Below are positions 8,007 through 14,402 of a DNA stretch of 45,875 bases, piece by piece; the stretch's first letter is position 1, and each line of letters opens with the position of its first letter. The stretch covers positions 1 through 45,875 of the IMG/VR virus record IMGVR_UViG_3300033993_002357; one strand, written 5' to 3'. The DNA is from a virus. The translations under genes and the position numbers were made by a program. A model generated the notes under the pieces. The model searched no databases and was not told the origin of the DNA. It saw only the letters and a list, made by a program, of their open reading frames with translations.

Positions 8007-8114
8007 ATGAAAAATTTCATCAAACATATTAACATTTCAGTTCAGCCGCAATTTAGTAATTGTTGGTCGAAGCCGAATATTGGCTATGGTTTGGGAAATT
8101 CGAAAGATTTGTAA
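8007..8114 (+). CDS. 35-residue ORF
   Basis: ATG 8007 to TAA 8114, beginning MKNFIKHINISVQPQF. It sits between the secreted protein and a strong terminator and may encode a small peptide. Coding status is uncertain. Confidence 0.3.
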   Translation: MKNFIKHINISVQPQFSNCWSKPNIGYGLGNSKDL

Positions 8115-8141
8115 TTGTTTAATAATTTTTTGATAGTAGAG

Positions 8142-8172
8142 CCCTGAACCAACAAAGTTCAGGGTTTTTTTT
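8142..8172 (+). terminator. rho-independent terminator
   Basis: CCCTGAAC (8142-8149) and GTTCAGGG (8157-8164) form an 8-bp stem followed by T8. It isolates the upstream genes from the tRNA region. Confidence 0.85.
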
Positions 8173-8200
8173 GTTCATTGACATCGTGGTAAAATAATCC

Positions 8201-8273
8201 TCCCTCTTGGTATAATGGTTGATTACATCAGATTTTGATTCTGAGGATGGTGGTTCGATTCCATCAGGGGGAA
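8201..8273 (+). tRNA. tRNA-Gln(TTG)
   Basis: Acceptor TCCCTCT pairs with AGGGGGA. The anticodon loop is TTTTGAT with TTG at 8235-8237. The T arm is GGTGG-TTCGATT-CCATC. No CCA is encoded. First gene of the tRNA region. Confidence 0.9.
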
Positions 8274-8321
8274 CATTCTAAGGTGGTGGGATTTGACCAC
8301 TTTAAAAAAATTACAAAGATA

Positions 8322-8351
8322 TTTGGAAATTAAAAAAAAATGGTAACTTTG
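8322..8351 (+). promoter_or_regulatory. Bacteroidetes-type promoter of tRNA operon
   Basis: TTTG (8322-8325), an 18-nt spacer and TAACTTTG (8344-8351) match the host sigma consensus. It lies directly upstream of a tRNA-like element and then tRNA-Phe. Confidence 0.7.
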
Positions 8352-8355
8352 TAGA

Positions 8356-8421
8356 AGAGTAAGGAAAGGTCGTAGGTAGCACTGTCCACAACCAGCCTTG
8401 AACGCGGTGGATACTTACTCT
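8356..8421 (+). ncRNA. tRNA-like RNA at start of tRNA operon
   Basis: AGAGTAAG (8356-8363) pairs with CTTACTCT (8414-8421), an 8-bp acceptor-like closing stem. Inside, TCCAC pairs with GTGGA, and AGGTCGTAGGTAGCACT resembles a D arm. No canonical anticodon arm can be drawn. It starts at the predicted transcription start. It may be a degenerate tRNA, a processing leader or a tRNA mimic. Confidence 0.45.
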
Positions 8422-8430
8422 AAACTTTAT

Positions 8431-8503
8431 GGTGTTGAAGCTAACTTAGTAGAAGCGCAGGTCTGAAAAACCTGATGAGTTGGAGCGTAACCAACCAATA
8501 CCA
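8431..8503 (+). tRNA. tRNA-Phe(GAA), atypical elbow
   Basis: Acceptor GGTGTTG pairs with CAATACC. The anticodon arm is CAGGT-CTGAAAA-ACCTG with GAA at 8465-8467. CCA is encoded (8504-8506). The T-stem GTTGG/CCAAC is intact, but the T loop is AGCGTAA instead of TTCRANY, and the D loop (AACTTAGTAGA) lacks GG. Confidence 0.8.
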
Positions 8504-8514
8504 CCAAACTATAT

Positions 8515-8589
8515 GTGGTATGTACCCCAATTGGTAGAGGGGCATTATTGTGGATGATGTATGTGTGGGTTCGAGTCCCATCATACCAC
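8515..8589 (+). tRNA. tRNA-His(GTG)
   Basis: It has the extra G(-1) opposite C73 expected for tRNA-His. Acceptor TGGTATG pairs with CATACCA. The anticodon GTG is at 8550-8552 in loop TTGTGGA; T arm GTGGG-TTCGAGT-CCCAT. Confidence 0.92.
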
Positions 8590-8599
8590 CAAACAATTA

Positions 8600-8682
8600 G
8601 GAAGGAGACCGGATGGACGAGGGGATTGTCTTGAAAACAATTGGGCGTAACTGCTTTGTGGGTTCGATTCCCACTTCTTCCT
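8600..8682 (+). tRNA. tRNA-Ser(TGA)
   Basis: Acceptor GGAAGGA pairs with TTCTTCC. Loop CTTGAAA carries TGA at 8632-8634. A long variable arm is present, as expected for class II tRNA-Ser. Confidence 0.9.
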
Positions 8683-8692
8683 CACTTTAAAT

Positions 8693-8764
8693 GTCTCTAT
8701 GGTGAAAAGGCAATCACACTTGACTGTTAATCAAGTATTCCTGGTTCGAGTCCAGGTGGGGACG
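8693..8764 (+). tRNA. tRNA-Asn(GTT)
   Basis: Acceptor GTCTCTA pairs with TGGGGAC. The anticodon arm ACTTGA-CTGTTAA-TCAAGT carries GTT at 8726-8728. Confidence 0.9.
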
Positions 8765-8769
8765 CAAAT

Positions 8770-8843
8770 TGTCTCTTAGCTCAATGGATTAGAGTACCTA
8801 AATACGGATTAGGTGGTTGAGGGTTCAAGTCCTTCAGAGACAA
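8770..8843 (+). tRNA. tRNA-Arg(ACG)
   Basis: Acceptor TGTCTCT pairs with AGAGACA. Arm CCTAA-ATACGGA-TTAGG carries ACG at 8804-8806. Decoding of all CGN codons would need A34-to-I editing by the host TadA. Confidence 0.9.
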
Positions 8844-8847
8844 CTAT

Positions 8848-8932
8848 GGAGAATAATATGACGAGGAGTCATCACTGCCTGCTAAGCATGTGGCACCAAT
8901 TATGGTGTGGGGTTCGAGACCTCTGTTCTCCG
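8848..8932 (+). tRNA. tRNA-Ser(GCT)
   Basis: Acceptor GGAGAAT pairs with GTTCTCC. Loop CTGCTAA carries GCT at 8881-8883. A long variable arm (GGCACC...GGTGTG) is present. Confidence 0.9.
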
Positions 8933-8947
8933 CTAAAAAATTAAAAT

Positions 8948-9097
8948 ATGTTATTATTAATTGGTCTTTTGTTTTTGATAATTGGAATAATATTCTTAGT
9001 TTTGTCTTACTTCAAACGAAACTCAGATTTCTTCATCATAGGATTTATTTTTCTAATTGTTCTTTTGTTTGGATTTATTTATGGTTTGATAGTTTAA
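8948..9097 (+). CDS. small two-segment membrane protein
   Basis: ATG 8948 to TAA 9097 gives 49 residues: hydrophobic segment (LLLIGLLFLIIGIIFLVLSY), a short basic turn (FKRNSD), and a second hydrophobic segment. It fits exactly between tRNA-Ser and tRNA-Pro without overlap, and hydrophobic patterning supports coding. Confidence 0.5.
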   Translation: MLLLIGLLFLIIGIIFLVLSYFKRNSDFFIIGFIFLIVLLFGFIYGLIV

Positions 9098-9100
9098 TAT

Positions 9101-9174
9101 ATGGGTGTAGCTCAATTCGGTAGAGTGCTAACTTTGGGAGTTAGTGGTTATCGGTTCAAATCCGGTCACCCATA
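9101..9174 (+). tRNA. tRNA-Pro(TGG)
   Basis: Acceptor ATGGGTG pairs with CACCCAT. Arm CTAAC-TTTGGGA-GTTAG carries TGG at 9135-9137. Confidence 0.9.
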
Positions 9175-9185
9175 CAAGTTAAAAT

Positions 9186-9262
9186 AGGAAAGTATCCCCT
9201 CAGCCTTATACGCCGTGGAAAGGGTAATTGGTTACATATGGGTTCGAACCCCATCTTTCCTA
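9186..9262 (+). tRNA. tRNA-like element, identity unresolved
   Basis: Acceptor AGGAAAG pairs with CTTTCCT, and the T arm ATGGG-TTCGAAC-CCCAT is perfect. The interior does not give standard D and anticodon arms; GTAATTGGTTAC could be a class II variable arm. It may be a degenerate or unusually folded tRNA. Confidence 0.5.
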
Positions 9263-9272
9263 CTAACAACAA

Positions 9273-9347
9273 TGTTCCGTAACTCAGTTGGTTTAGAGTA
9301 CTATGCTGATACCGTAGAAGTCGTGAGTTCGAGTCTCACCGGAACAA
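9273..9347 (+). tRNA. tRNA-Ile(GAT)
   Basis: Acceptor TGTTCCG pairs with CGGAACA. Arm CTATG-CTGATAC-CGTAG carries GAT at 9308-9310. Confidence 0.9.
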
Positions 9348-9361
9348 CTAAATTATTTATT

Positions 9362-9592
9362 ATGGAAGGTATTTTAAGAGAGGGTGATTATGTTTATGAC
9401 ATTGAGGATAATACAGAGTGGTTACTGATGGAAAATCCTGGTAAACACGGTTCGGCCAATAGTGTTTGTACATACGCACCTGAAGGTTGTGTTTATAAAA
9501 TAGGAACACCCTTCAAACGATGCTATTTTGATGAGTTTGGTAGGTTAAGAACTTACTTAAAAATGGGAAAGAATCCTAACAAGGAACTTTAA
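9362..9592 (+). CDS. small paralogous protein A
   Basis: The start is ATG 9362, just after tRNA-Ile; longer readings of this frame run through tRNA genes and are unlikely. The 76-residue product shares GDYVYD, EW-LL, APEGC, KIGTP and a GKNPN-type end with the protein encoded at 9848. It is probably a small beta-rich domain of unknown role, duplicated locally. Confidence 0.55.
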   Translation: MEGILREGDYVYDIEDNTEWLLMENPGKHGSANSVCTYAPEGCVYKIGTPFKRCYFDEFGRLRTYLKMGKNPNKEL

Positions 9593-9611
9593 TTAAAAAA
9601 TAATATTTATT

Positions 9612-9824
9612 ATGGAAAAGGTAAAAATTGGTGAGTTTAAAGTTGGTGACAACTTAATTATTGATTTTGGTGATGACAATCCCAACAATAAGGAGGTTCA
9701 GGTTAGAGGTATTGTTGATATGGAGGTTGTAATTTTATTGGATAAAAATCAAAATTATTTGATGGAAACGGTAAAATATATGAATATTTTGTGTAGATTT
9801 GGAAATGTAATTAGAAAGGATTAG
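9612..9824 (+). CDS. small protein, unknown function
   Basis: A 70-residue protein (KIGEFKVGDNLIIDFGDDNP...) with SH3-like beta patterning. It lies between the two paralogous genes, and a TATTTATT sequence abuts its start. Confidence 0.5.
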   Translation: MEKVKIGEFKVGDNLIIDFGDDNPNNKEVQVRGIVDMEVVILLDKNQNYLMETVKYMNILCRFGNVIRKD

Positions 9825-9847
9825 TTCACTCTAAAAATGACCGAATT

Positions 9848-10150
9848 ATGTTGAAAGTTTTAATTTTAATGAACACTATGTCAGCGAAGTTTTATGAATC
9901 TATGAGAAACAAATACAACCAACTTTATGTATTGAGAGATGGTGATTATGTTTATGATGTGGAGACTGGAATTGAGTGGAGGTTATTGGAAGATGTAAAC
10001 TTGGATGGTCGTGCAAGAAGTTTATGTAGTTTCGCACCAGATGGTTGTGGTATAAAATTGGGCACACCAATGGTCAATACTTTCTTTGATGATAAAGATA
10101 GATTGTGTGTGAACTATAAGAGGGGAATGAATCCTAATAGAAAGTTTTAA
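9848..10150 (+). CDS. small paralogous protein B
   Basis: A 100-residue protein. From residue 30 onward (LRDGDYVYDVETGIEWRLLE ... GMNPNRKF) it aligns with the product of 9362, including the conserved Cys-x-(F/Y)-A-P-(E/D)-G-C segment. The first 28 residues are extra; internal Met codons at residues 8, 11 or 19 are alternative starts. Confidence 0.55.
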   Translation: MLKVLILMNTMSAKFYESMRNKYNQLYVLRDGDYVYDVETGIEWRLLEDVNLDGRARSLCSFAPDGCGIKLGTPMVNTFFDDKDRLCVNYKRGMNPNRKF

Positions 10151-10154
10151 ATAA

Positions 10155-10231
10155 TGACCCTGTAGCTTAGTTGGCTTAAAGCATTAATCTTTTAAATTAG
10201 GGAGCGTGGGTTCGAGTCCCACCAGGGTCAC
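10155..10231 (+). tRNA. tRNA-Lys(TTT)
   Basis: Acceptor TGACCCT pairs with AGGGTCA. Loop CTTTTAA carries TTT at 10191-10193. Confidence 0.9.
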
Positions 10232-10237
10232 AACAAT

Positions 10238-10312
10238 ACTTCCTTAGCTCAGTTGGTTTAGAGCAACATCCTTACAAGGTGAAGGTCATTGGTTCGAATC
10301 CAATAGGAAGTA
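10238..10312 (+). tRNA. tRNA-Val(TAC)
   Basis: Acceptor ACTTCCT pairs with AGGAAGT. Loop CTTACAA carries TAC at 10273-10275; T arm ATTGG-TTCGAAT-CCAAT. Confidence 0.9.
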
Positions 10313-10331
10313 CAAAAAAAAATAAAATAAA

Positions 10332-11009
10332 ATGAATCAAATTGATGTTAACAAAATCGTAGAGAATGTAATTAATTCTTATTCTTATAGTTCTGGTAAT
10401 TCGGAAATAGACAAAATAAAGGACTTAATTAAAAGAACTAATCCATATAGATTATCCGAATATGACAACGATGTTGAATTTATCGATGATATGATTAAAA
10501 CATATTTAGATAAATCTTGGACTACTATCCATGGAAAATTGATGGAACAAGTTCAAATCGAGGTTTCAGGTGGTAAAAAAACAAATGAAACTGGTGTTGA
10601 TATCGAATTTATTGATAAAAATATCTTTGTAGGTTCTAAATCAAGTCCTTATTGGTCTAATTCTGACCAACGAAAATCTATGTTAAATAATTCAAAAAAT
10701 TTGAAGGAATCTAAAAATTGTGAAGTATTTGTTGTATGTTCGTATGGTAAAACGACTCATAAATATGAACACTATACACAACTTGCGGGACAAAAAGGGT
10801 GGGAGTTTCTTACTGGTGATAGTAAAATGTACATTAAAATAATGAATGGATTTGAAGTGAATCATACTCATCTCAAAAACTTGAAGAAAAGAGTATTTGG
10901 TGGAAAAAGAAAATGTGCATTAGATTTTTGGATTACAAACTTTTACGTAGATAATAAATTTGATAAACAAATATATTTGGATTTCGTTTCTAAATCGAAT
11001 GAAAAATAA
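10332..11009 (+). CDS. PmeII-like restriction-type endonuclease
   Basis: A 225-residue protein. TIHGKLMEQVQIEVSGGKK is followed by GVDIEFID, VGSKSSPYWSNSDQRKS: a D...(E)xK-type nuclease core followed by the W-x-NSDQ segment seen in PmeII-family restriction endonucleases. No partner methyltransferase is visible in the window. Placed between tRNA-Val and a structured RNA, it may act as a stand-alone (homing or degradative) nuclease rather than a restriction enzyme. Confidence 0.6.
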   Translation: MNQIDVNKIVENVINSYSYSSGNSEIDKIKDLIKRTNPYRLSEYDNDVEFIDDMIKTYLDKSWTTIHGKLMEQVQIEVSGGKKTNETGVDIEFIDKNIFVGSKSSPYWSNSDQRKSMLNNSKNLKESKNCEVFVVCSYGKTTHKYEHYTQLAGQKGWEFLTGDSKMYIKIMNGFEVNHTHLKNLKKRVFGGKRKCALDFWITNFYVDNKFDKQIYLDFVSKSNEK

Positions 11010-11018
11010 AATAAATGT

Positions 11019-11150
11019 ACCACGAAGCATCCCATAAGAACTGCTCACTTGCTGTGGTCTTGTTGTCCATAAACGAATAGCCCAAGGTATAAGTTAGAGG
11101 ACTTAACTCAACCTATCCCACACTGACGAGTGGGGTGAAGTTGGGGGATT
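11019..11150 (+). ncRNA. structured RNA of unknown class
   Basis: Three hairpins are visible: ACCAC-GA-AGCA (11019-11029) with TGCT-GTGGT (11050-11058); AGGT/ACCT (11085-11088, 11111-11114) enclosing AGTTA/TAACT; and CCCAC (11117-11121) with GTGGG (11130-11134). There is no good ORF. It lies just before tRNA-Cys. Confidence 0.45.
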
Positions 11151-11165
11151 AAAAAGAAAAATTAA

Positions 11166-11239
11166 GGTCGGGTGGCCGAGTGGTTTAGGCAATGACCTGC
11201 AAAATCATTTTTAGGGGGGTTCGATTCCCTCCCCGACCT
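11166..11239 (+). tRNA. tRNA-Cys(GCA)
   Basis: Acceptor GGTCGGG pairs with CCCGACC. Loop CTGCAAA carries GCA at 11199-11201. The base pair closing the anticodon loop is a C-A mismatch. Confidence 0.85.
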
Positions 11240-11280
11240 CAAAAAAAAGTTCGATTCTTTACTTTTCCTCATTTCTTAGA

Positions 11281-11288
11281 TATTTATA
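11281..11288 (+). promoter_or_regulatory. TATTTATA box before homing endonuclease
   Basis: TATTTATA ends 3 nt before the ATG at 11292, the shortest spacing of this box in the window. Confidence 0.35.
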
Positions 11289-11291
11289 TAT

Positions 11292-12026
11292 ATGAAATGG
11301 AATGATGAAAATATAAAACAATTAGTTTCACTTGTCGAGAAGGGTTATAGACCTGGTGATATTGCTGAAATTATGGGAACGACTTACAAATCTATCAATT
11401 GTAAAATGGGTAGATTGAATTTAAAAGTTATATACAAGGAAAATCAAGTTTGTAAAAATTGTAAAAAGGAATTTGAAAAATATTTTAGTAAACCTAATAC
11501 CTTTTGTTCATCTTCTTGTGCTATACAGTATAATAATAGAAATAGAAAACTGACTGAAGAAACTAAAAAAAAGATTTCAGAGACCTTAAAAAACAAGCCC
11601 AGAAAGGAAAAGATTAAAACTAAAAAGATTTGTAAGATTTGTTCAATTAATGAGGTAACTGAAAAGTTGAAAATAATATGTAATGATTGTAAATTAACAT
11701 ATTACGAGTATTATAGACCATCTTGTTTTTTTAAGTTTGACATCCAAGATTTTAAAGATGAATTTGATTTATCTTTAGTTGAACAATATGGATGGTATTC
11801 ACCAACAAACAAACGGAATAATTTGAAAGGGGTAAGTAAAGACCATATGTATTCTGTGATGGATGGTTTTCGAAATAAGATTAACCCAAAGATTATATCC
11901 CATCCTGCGAATTGTAATCTATTATTATTCTCAGATAATTCAATAAAAAAGGATAATTCGTCAATAACAATGGAAGAACTTTTAAAAAGGATTGAAAATT
12001 GGGATAAAAAATATAAAAAGTTTTAA
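11292..12026 (+). CDS. HNH-type homing endonuclease with HTH and NUMOD3-like motif
   Basis: A 244-residue protein. Residues 1-45 form a helix-turn-helix (GDIAEIMGTTYKSINCKMGRL). Two Cys-rich zinc-binding segments follow (CKNCKKEFEKYF...CSSSC and CKICSINEVTE...CNDC), separated by a NUMOD3-like stretch (LTEETKKKISETLK). The C-terminal SKDHMYSVMDGF...HPANCNLLLFSDN matches the DH...N pattern of HNH homing enzymes. It is a free-standing mobile gene lodged next to tRNA-Cys. Confidence 0.75.
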   Translation: MKWNDENIKQLVSLVEKGYRPGDIAEIMGTTYKSINCKMGRLNLKVIYKENQVCKNCKKEFEKYFSKPNTFCSSSCAIQYNNRNRKLTEETKKKISETLKNKPRKEKIKTKKICKICSINEVTEKLKIICNDCKLTYYEYYRPSCFFKFDIQDFKDEFDLSLVEQYGWYSPTNKRNNLKGVSKDHMYSVMDGFRNKINPKIISHPANCNLLLFSDNSIKKDNSSITMEELLKRIENWDKKYKKF

Positions 12027-12034
12027 TTTTTTCT

Positions 12035-12042
12035 TATCTTTG
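12035..12042 (+). promoter_or_regulatory. promoter -7 box before tRNA-Trp
   Basis: TATCTTTG matches TAnnTTTG, about 20 nt before tRNA-Trp. A clear -33 box is not visible. Confidence 0.45.
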
Positions 12043-12061
12043 TAATAGTAAGCAAATATAT

Positions 12062-12134
12062 GGGTCTCTAGTGTAATGGCTTAGCATTGATAGCTCCAAC
12101 CTATCCGGTCAGGGTTCGAATCCTTGGGGACCTG
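12062..12134 (+). tRNA. tRNA-Trp(CCA)
   Basis: Acceptor GGGTCTC pairs with GGGACCT (G1-T72 wobble). Arm GATAG-CTCCAAC-CTATC carries CCA at 12096-12098. Confidence 0.88.
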
Positions 12135-12163
12135 CAAATTATTTAACCACAAAATAAAATGAG

Positions 12164-12352
12164 ATGAAAACATTTGTAACTGTGTTCTTTTCTTTTTTAG
12201 TTTTCTTTTTGATTATGATACCCCAGGTATTGATTAGCAAATATGTTTTGGGTATCTATTTCAACGAGGGATTAGTTTATGGTGTGATGTTTATTTCATT
12301 TTACATCAGTAGTATGATAATAATTCCAAAATATTTCAAACAACTTAAATAA
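12164..12352 (+). CDS. small two-segment membrane protein
   Basis: A 62-residue protein with two hydrophobic segments (residues 5-25 and 33-52) and a basic end (PKYFKQLK). No family recognised. Confidence 0.55.
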   Translation: MKTFVTVFFSFLVFFLIMIPQVLISKYVLGIYFNEGLVYGVMFISFYISSMIIIPKYFKQLK

Positions 12353-12360
12353 TACTTATA

Positions 12361-12681
12361 ATGGTACGAGAATACATAATCGAAACTTTGTTAAAAATAA
12401 AAGAATACGATGAAAAGATACATAGGCTCTATGGTTTGGGAGTTGATTTACTTGAGTTTAACAACACCACTCCGCAACTTGAAAAAAGTATTCCGACACT
12501 CCTCAGAAAAAAACAAGACGAACAATTCGGATGGATTCAGGATTTAGTTGGTTGGTGGTTATATGATGATGTTGATAAAAAAATATGGCATGAAAAGGTT
12601 GAGTTCAATGTTGAAAGTGTCGAAAACTTTACCGATTATTTAATCAGAGAGTATGGCTCAAATGACATACCAACAAATTAA
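12361..12681 (+). CDS. phage protein of unknown function
   Basis: A 106-residue, acidic, helical protein (EYIIETLLKIKEYDEKIHRLYG, then WIQDLVGWWLYDDVDK). It is followed 2 nt later by the next gene. Confidence 0.6.
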   Translation: MVREYIIETLLKIKEYDEKIHRLYGLGVDLLEFNNTTPQLEKSIPTLLRKKQDEQFGWIQDLVGWWLYDDVDKKIWHEKVEFNVESVENFTDYLIREYGSNDIPTN

Positions 12682-12683
12682 TT

Positions 12684-13325
12684 ATGGCTTATATAGAACA
12701 CAATTTTTTTCCACTCAAGGTATTTGTCAGAAATGAATACTTTTATCAAAATAAAAAAGGACATGGTGAATTCACCGAAGGTGTAATTGTATCAGTAAGA
12801 TGTATGCCTGGACAAGCAGCATTGTTTCAAGTTTTATTGGAAAATGGGGTGATGAGGGATAAACTACCCTCACACGCATTATTAACTGAGGCAAAAACCC
12901 CAAATCCTGACCTACCTTTTCACTACTTACAAATTTGGAATTGTTTTTCTTATAATTTTTCGGTTTTACATCTTAGTTACATTTATGATACTAGGGTATC
13001 TGTATTTATGAAAGATAAGAAATGGTATGATGGGAGTTATTATGCAACAATAAATTGGGGTTCAAATGATATGAATACTGATTTAAGTTTGGCTGAAGAC
13101 CCAATGGAACACAAGTCACACCACATCATATTATTAGATAATGGACAAATTGCTTTACAACCTAATAATAGAATAAAATGGAGTGAGCCATCCTTTGTAA
13201 CAAAACCATTTCCTGAAAAACCTGATTATTTGGTAAATAAAGATTATTATAATTGTGAAGGTTTCGACAAATGGGCAACTGAGGATTCTCAATATATGTT
13301 TTATGATACAGACATAAAGGAATAA
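12684..13325 (+). CDS. phage protein of unknown function, beta-rich
   Basis: A 213-residue aromatic-rich protein with many short beta segments and no catalytic motif that I recognise. It is part of a tight four-gene cluster, 12361-14163. Confidence 0.55.
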   Translation: MAYIEHNFFPLKVFVRNEYFYQNKKGHGEFTEGVIVSVRCMPGQAALFQVLLENGVMRDKLPSHALLTEAKTPNPDLPFHYLQIWNCFSYNFSVLHLSYIYDTRVSVFMKDKKWYDGSYYATINWGSNDMNTDLSLAEDPMEHKSHHIILLDNGQIALQPNNRIKWSEPSFVTKPFPEKPDYLVNKDYYNCEGFDKWATEDSQYMFYDTDIKE

Positions 13326-13345
13326 TATTAATTAACAATTTAAGA

Positions 13346-13855
13346 ATGAATCAAATGGTAGTTGTAAACTTTTATAAAATACATCAAACAAATTGGGATG
13401 AATTACAGATGTTGGCCTTGGATACAATTGCCAAATATGAAGAAGAGGTTGATGATGTTGAGATTGGTAGTTTAACTATTGAACAACAATATGAGGACTA
13501 TAGGGTAGCTTGTATGCAGGGTTTAAAGACATTTATTCTTCAAGTTGTTAATGAGTGGGCCCAGGAACATATTTTAATGTACAACGATAATTTTTATAAA
13601 AGATTTGAAGTATTCGAAATGGATGGTATTTTGAAAACTTACCAATACCCCAATCTTTACAGAAATACAAAGGAACTTTTCAAATTATTTAAAGATGAAC
13701 AGGTTCAAATATCTCCAGATGACTTTGATTATATACACGAAACATTCACTAAAGATGTAGTTTGTAATGTATCAAGTTTTGAGTTCGAGATAAGAGAAAT
13801 AGATGAAGATAACGATTTTTTAAGTAACAACGGATTTGACGATTTTATAGGATGA
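13346..13855 (+). CDS. phage protein of unknown function
   Basis: A 169-residue acidic, mostly helical protein with an acidic C-terminus. It overlaps the next gene by 4 bases (ATGA), which implies translational coupling. Confidence 0.6.
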   Translation: MNQMVVVNFYKIHQTNWDELQMLALDTIAKYEEEVDDVEIGSLTIEQQYEDYRVACMQGLKTFILQVVNEWAQEHILMYNDNFYKRFEVFEMDGILKTYQYPNLYRNTKELFKLFKDEQVQISPDDFDYIHETFTKDVVCNVSSFEFEIREIDEDNDFLSNNGFDDFIG

Positions 13856-14163
13856 AAAATAATTTATTTACAAGGGAAATTAAGGTTGCTGATGCCAATA
13901 CATCAGTTTGGGAATTAATCAGGGAGACATTAATAAACTTTAGTTGGGGGTTCTTTGGAAACTCCATTGTTGTCTTTATGGCTAAGGAAATTGATATTGC
14001 TGTATTGATTAACTTTTTTCTGTATTATATCTTAATTTCATATATTGTTAACAGATCTAAGTATGAAAGTTTATTTGGTAAGTTCTTTGTTTTACCAGGT
14101 TCTGCGGCATTGGGAGCCTTCACAGGATATAAAGTAGCACAAATTATTTCATCTTTTTTGTAA
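13852..14163 (+). CDS. membrane protein
   Basis: A 103-residue protein with three hydrophobic segments (around residues 28-43, 47-64 and 80-101) and Gly-rich last segment (SAALGAFTGYKVAQII). No family recognised. Last gene of the cluster. Confidence 0.6.
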   Translation: MKNNLFTREIKVADANTSVWELIRETLINFSWGFFGNSIVVFMAKEIDIAVLINFFLYYILISYIVNRSKYESLFGKFFVLPGSAALGAFTGYKVAQIISSFL

Positions 14164-14224
14164 CATACTTGACACTTTTCCGTTATATCATTATATTTAA
14201 TAAAAAAATAGTAAGAAATTCAAT

Positions 14225-14320
14225 GAAACGCAATCTCTATATGGACTTAACGACTGGAGCTGAGGGTAGAAATCCTCGGATGGAGATGGTATGAACTTAA
14301 GTTTTGAGTGTTAATAATGT
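14225..14320 (+). ncRNA. structured RNA with own terminator
   Basis: ATCTC (14233-14237) pairs with GAGAT (14283-14287) around CTGAGG (14260-14265) pairing with CCTCGG (14274-14279). An intrinsic terminator follows at 14322. A TTGACA-like sequence lies near 14170. There is no convincing ORF, so this is a candidate small RNA of unknown class. Confidence 0.45.
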
Positions 14321-14321
14321 C

Positions 14322-14359
14322 AAATCCATCTTCGTAAAAAAAGATGGATTTTTTTTTTA
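14322..14359 (+). terminator. rho-independent terminator
   Basis: AAATCCATCTT pairs with AAGATGGATTT (11 bp), followed by a T run. It ends the RNA at 14225-14320 just before the next promoter. Confidence 0.85.
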
Positions 14360-14367
14360 TCACAAAG

Positions 14368-14398
14368 TTTGGAAATTAAAAATGGTTTTGTAACTTTG
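14368..14398 (+). promoter_or_regulatory. Bacteroidetes-type promoter
   Basis: TTTG (14368-14371), a 19-nt spacer and TAACTTTG (14391-14398). The ATG at 14403 lies about where transcription should start, so the mRNA may be leaderless. Confidence 0.7.
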
Positions 14399-14402
14399 TA
14401 AT

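Noticed and set aside
8890-9123. Longer ORF across tRNA-Ser and tRNA-Pro
   Set aside because: It overlaps two solid tRNA genes; the 49-residue frame at 8948-9097 fits the gap and has membrane-protein patterning.
9215-9361. 5' extension of the gene at 9362
   Set aside because: It runs through tRNA-Ile and part of the tRNA-like element at 9186; the paralogue at 9848 supports the shorter start.
11121-11150. CTGACGAG...GAA resembles a hammerhead ribozyme core
   Set aside because: The segment needed for stem II is not self-complementary, and the CTGACGA lies in the loop of a good CCCAC/GTGGG hairpin instead.
14225-14320. SRP or 6S RNA identity for the small RNA
   Set aside because: The conserved apical motifs of SRP RNA and the long bulged duplex of 6S RNA are not present.
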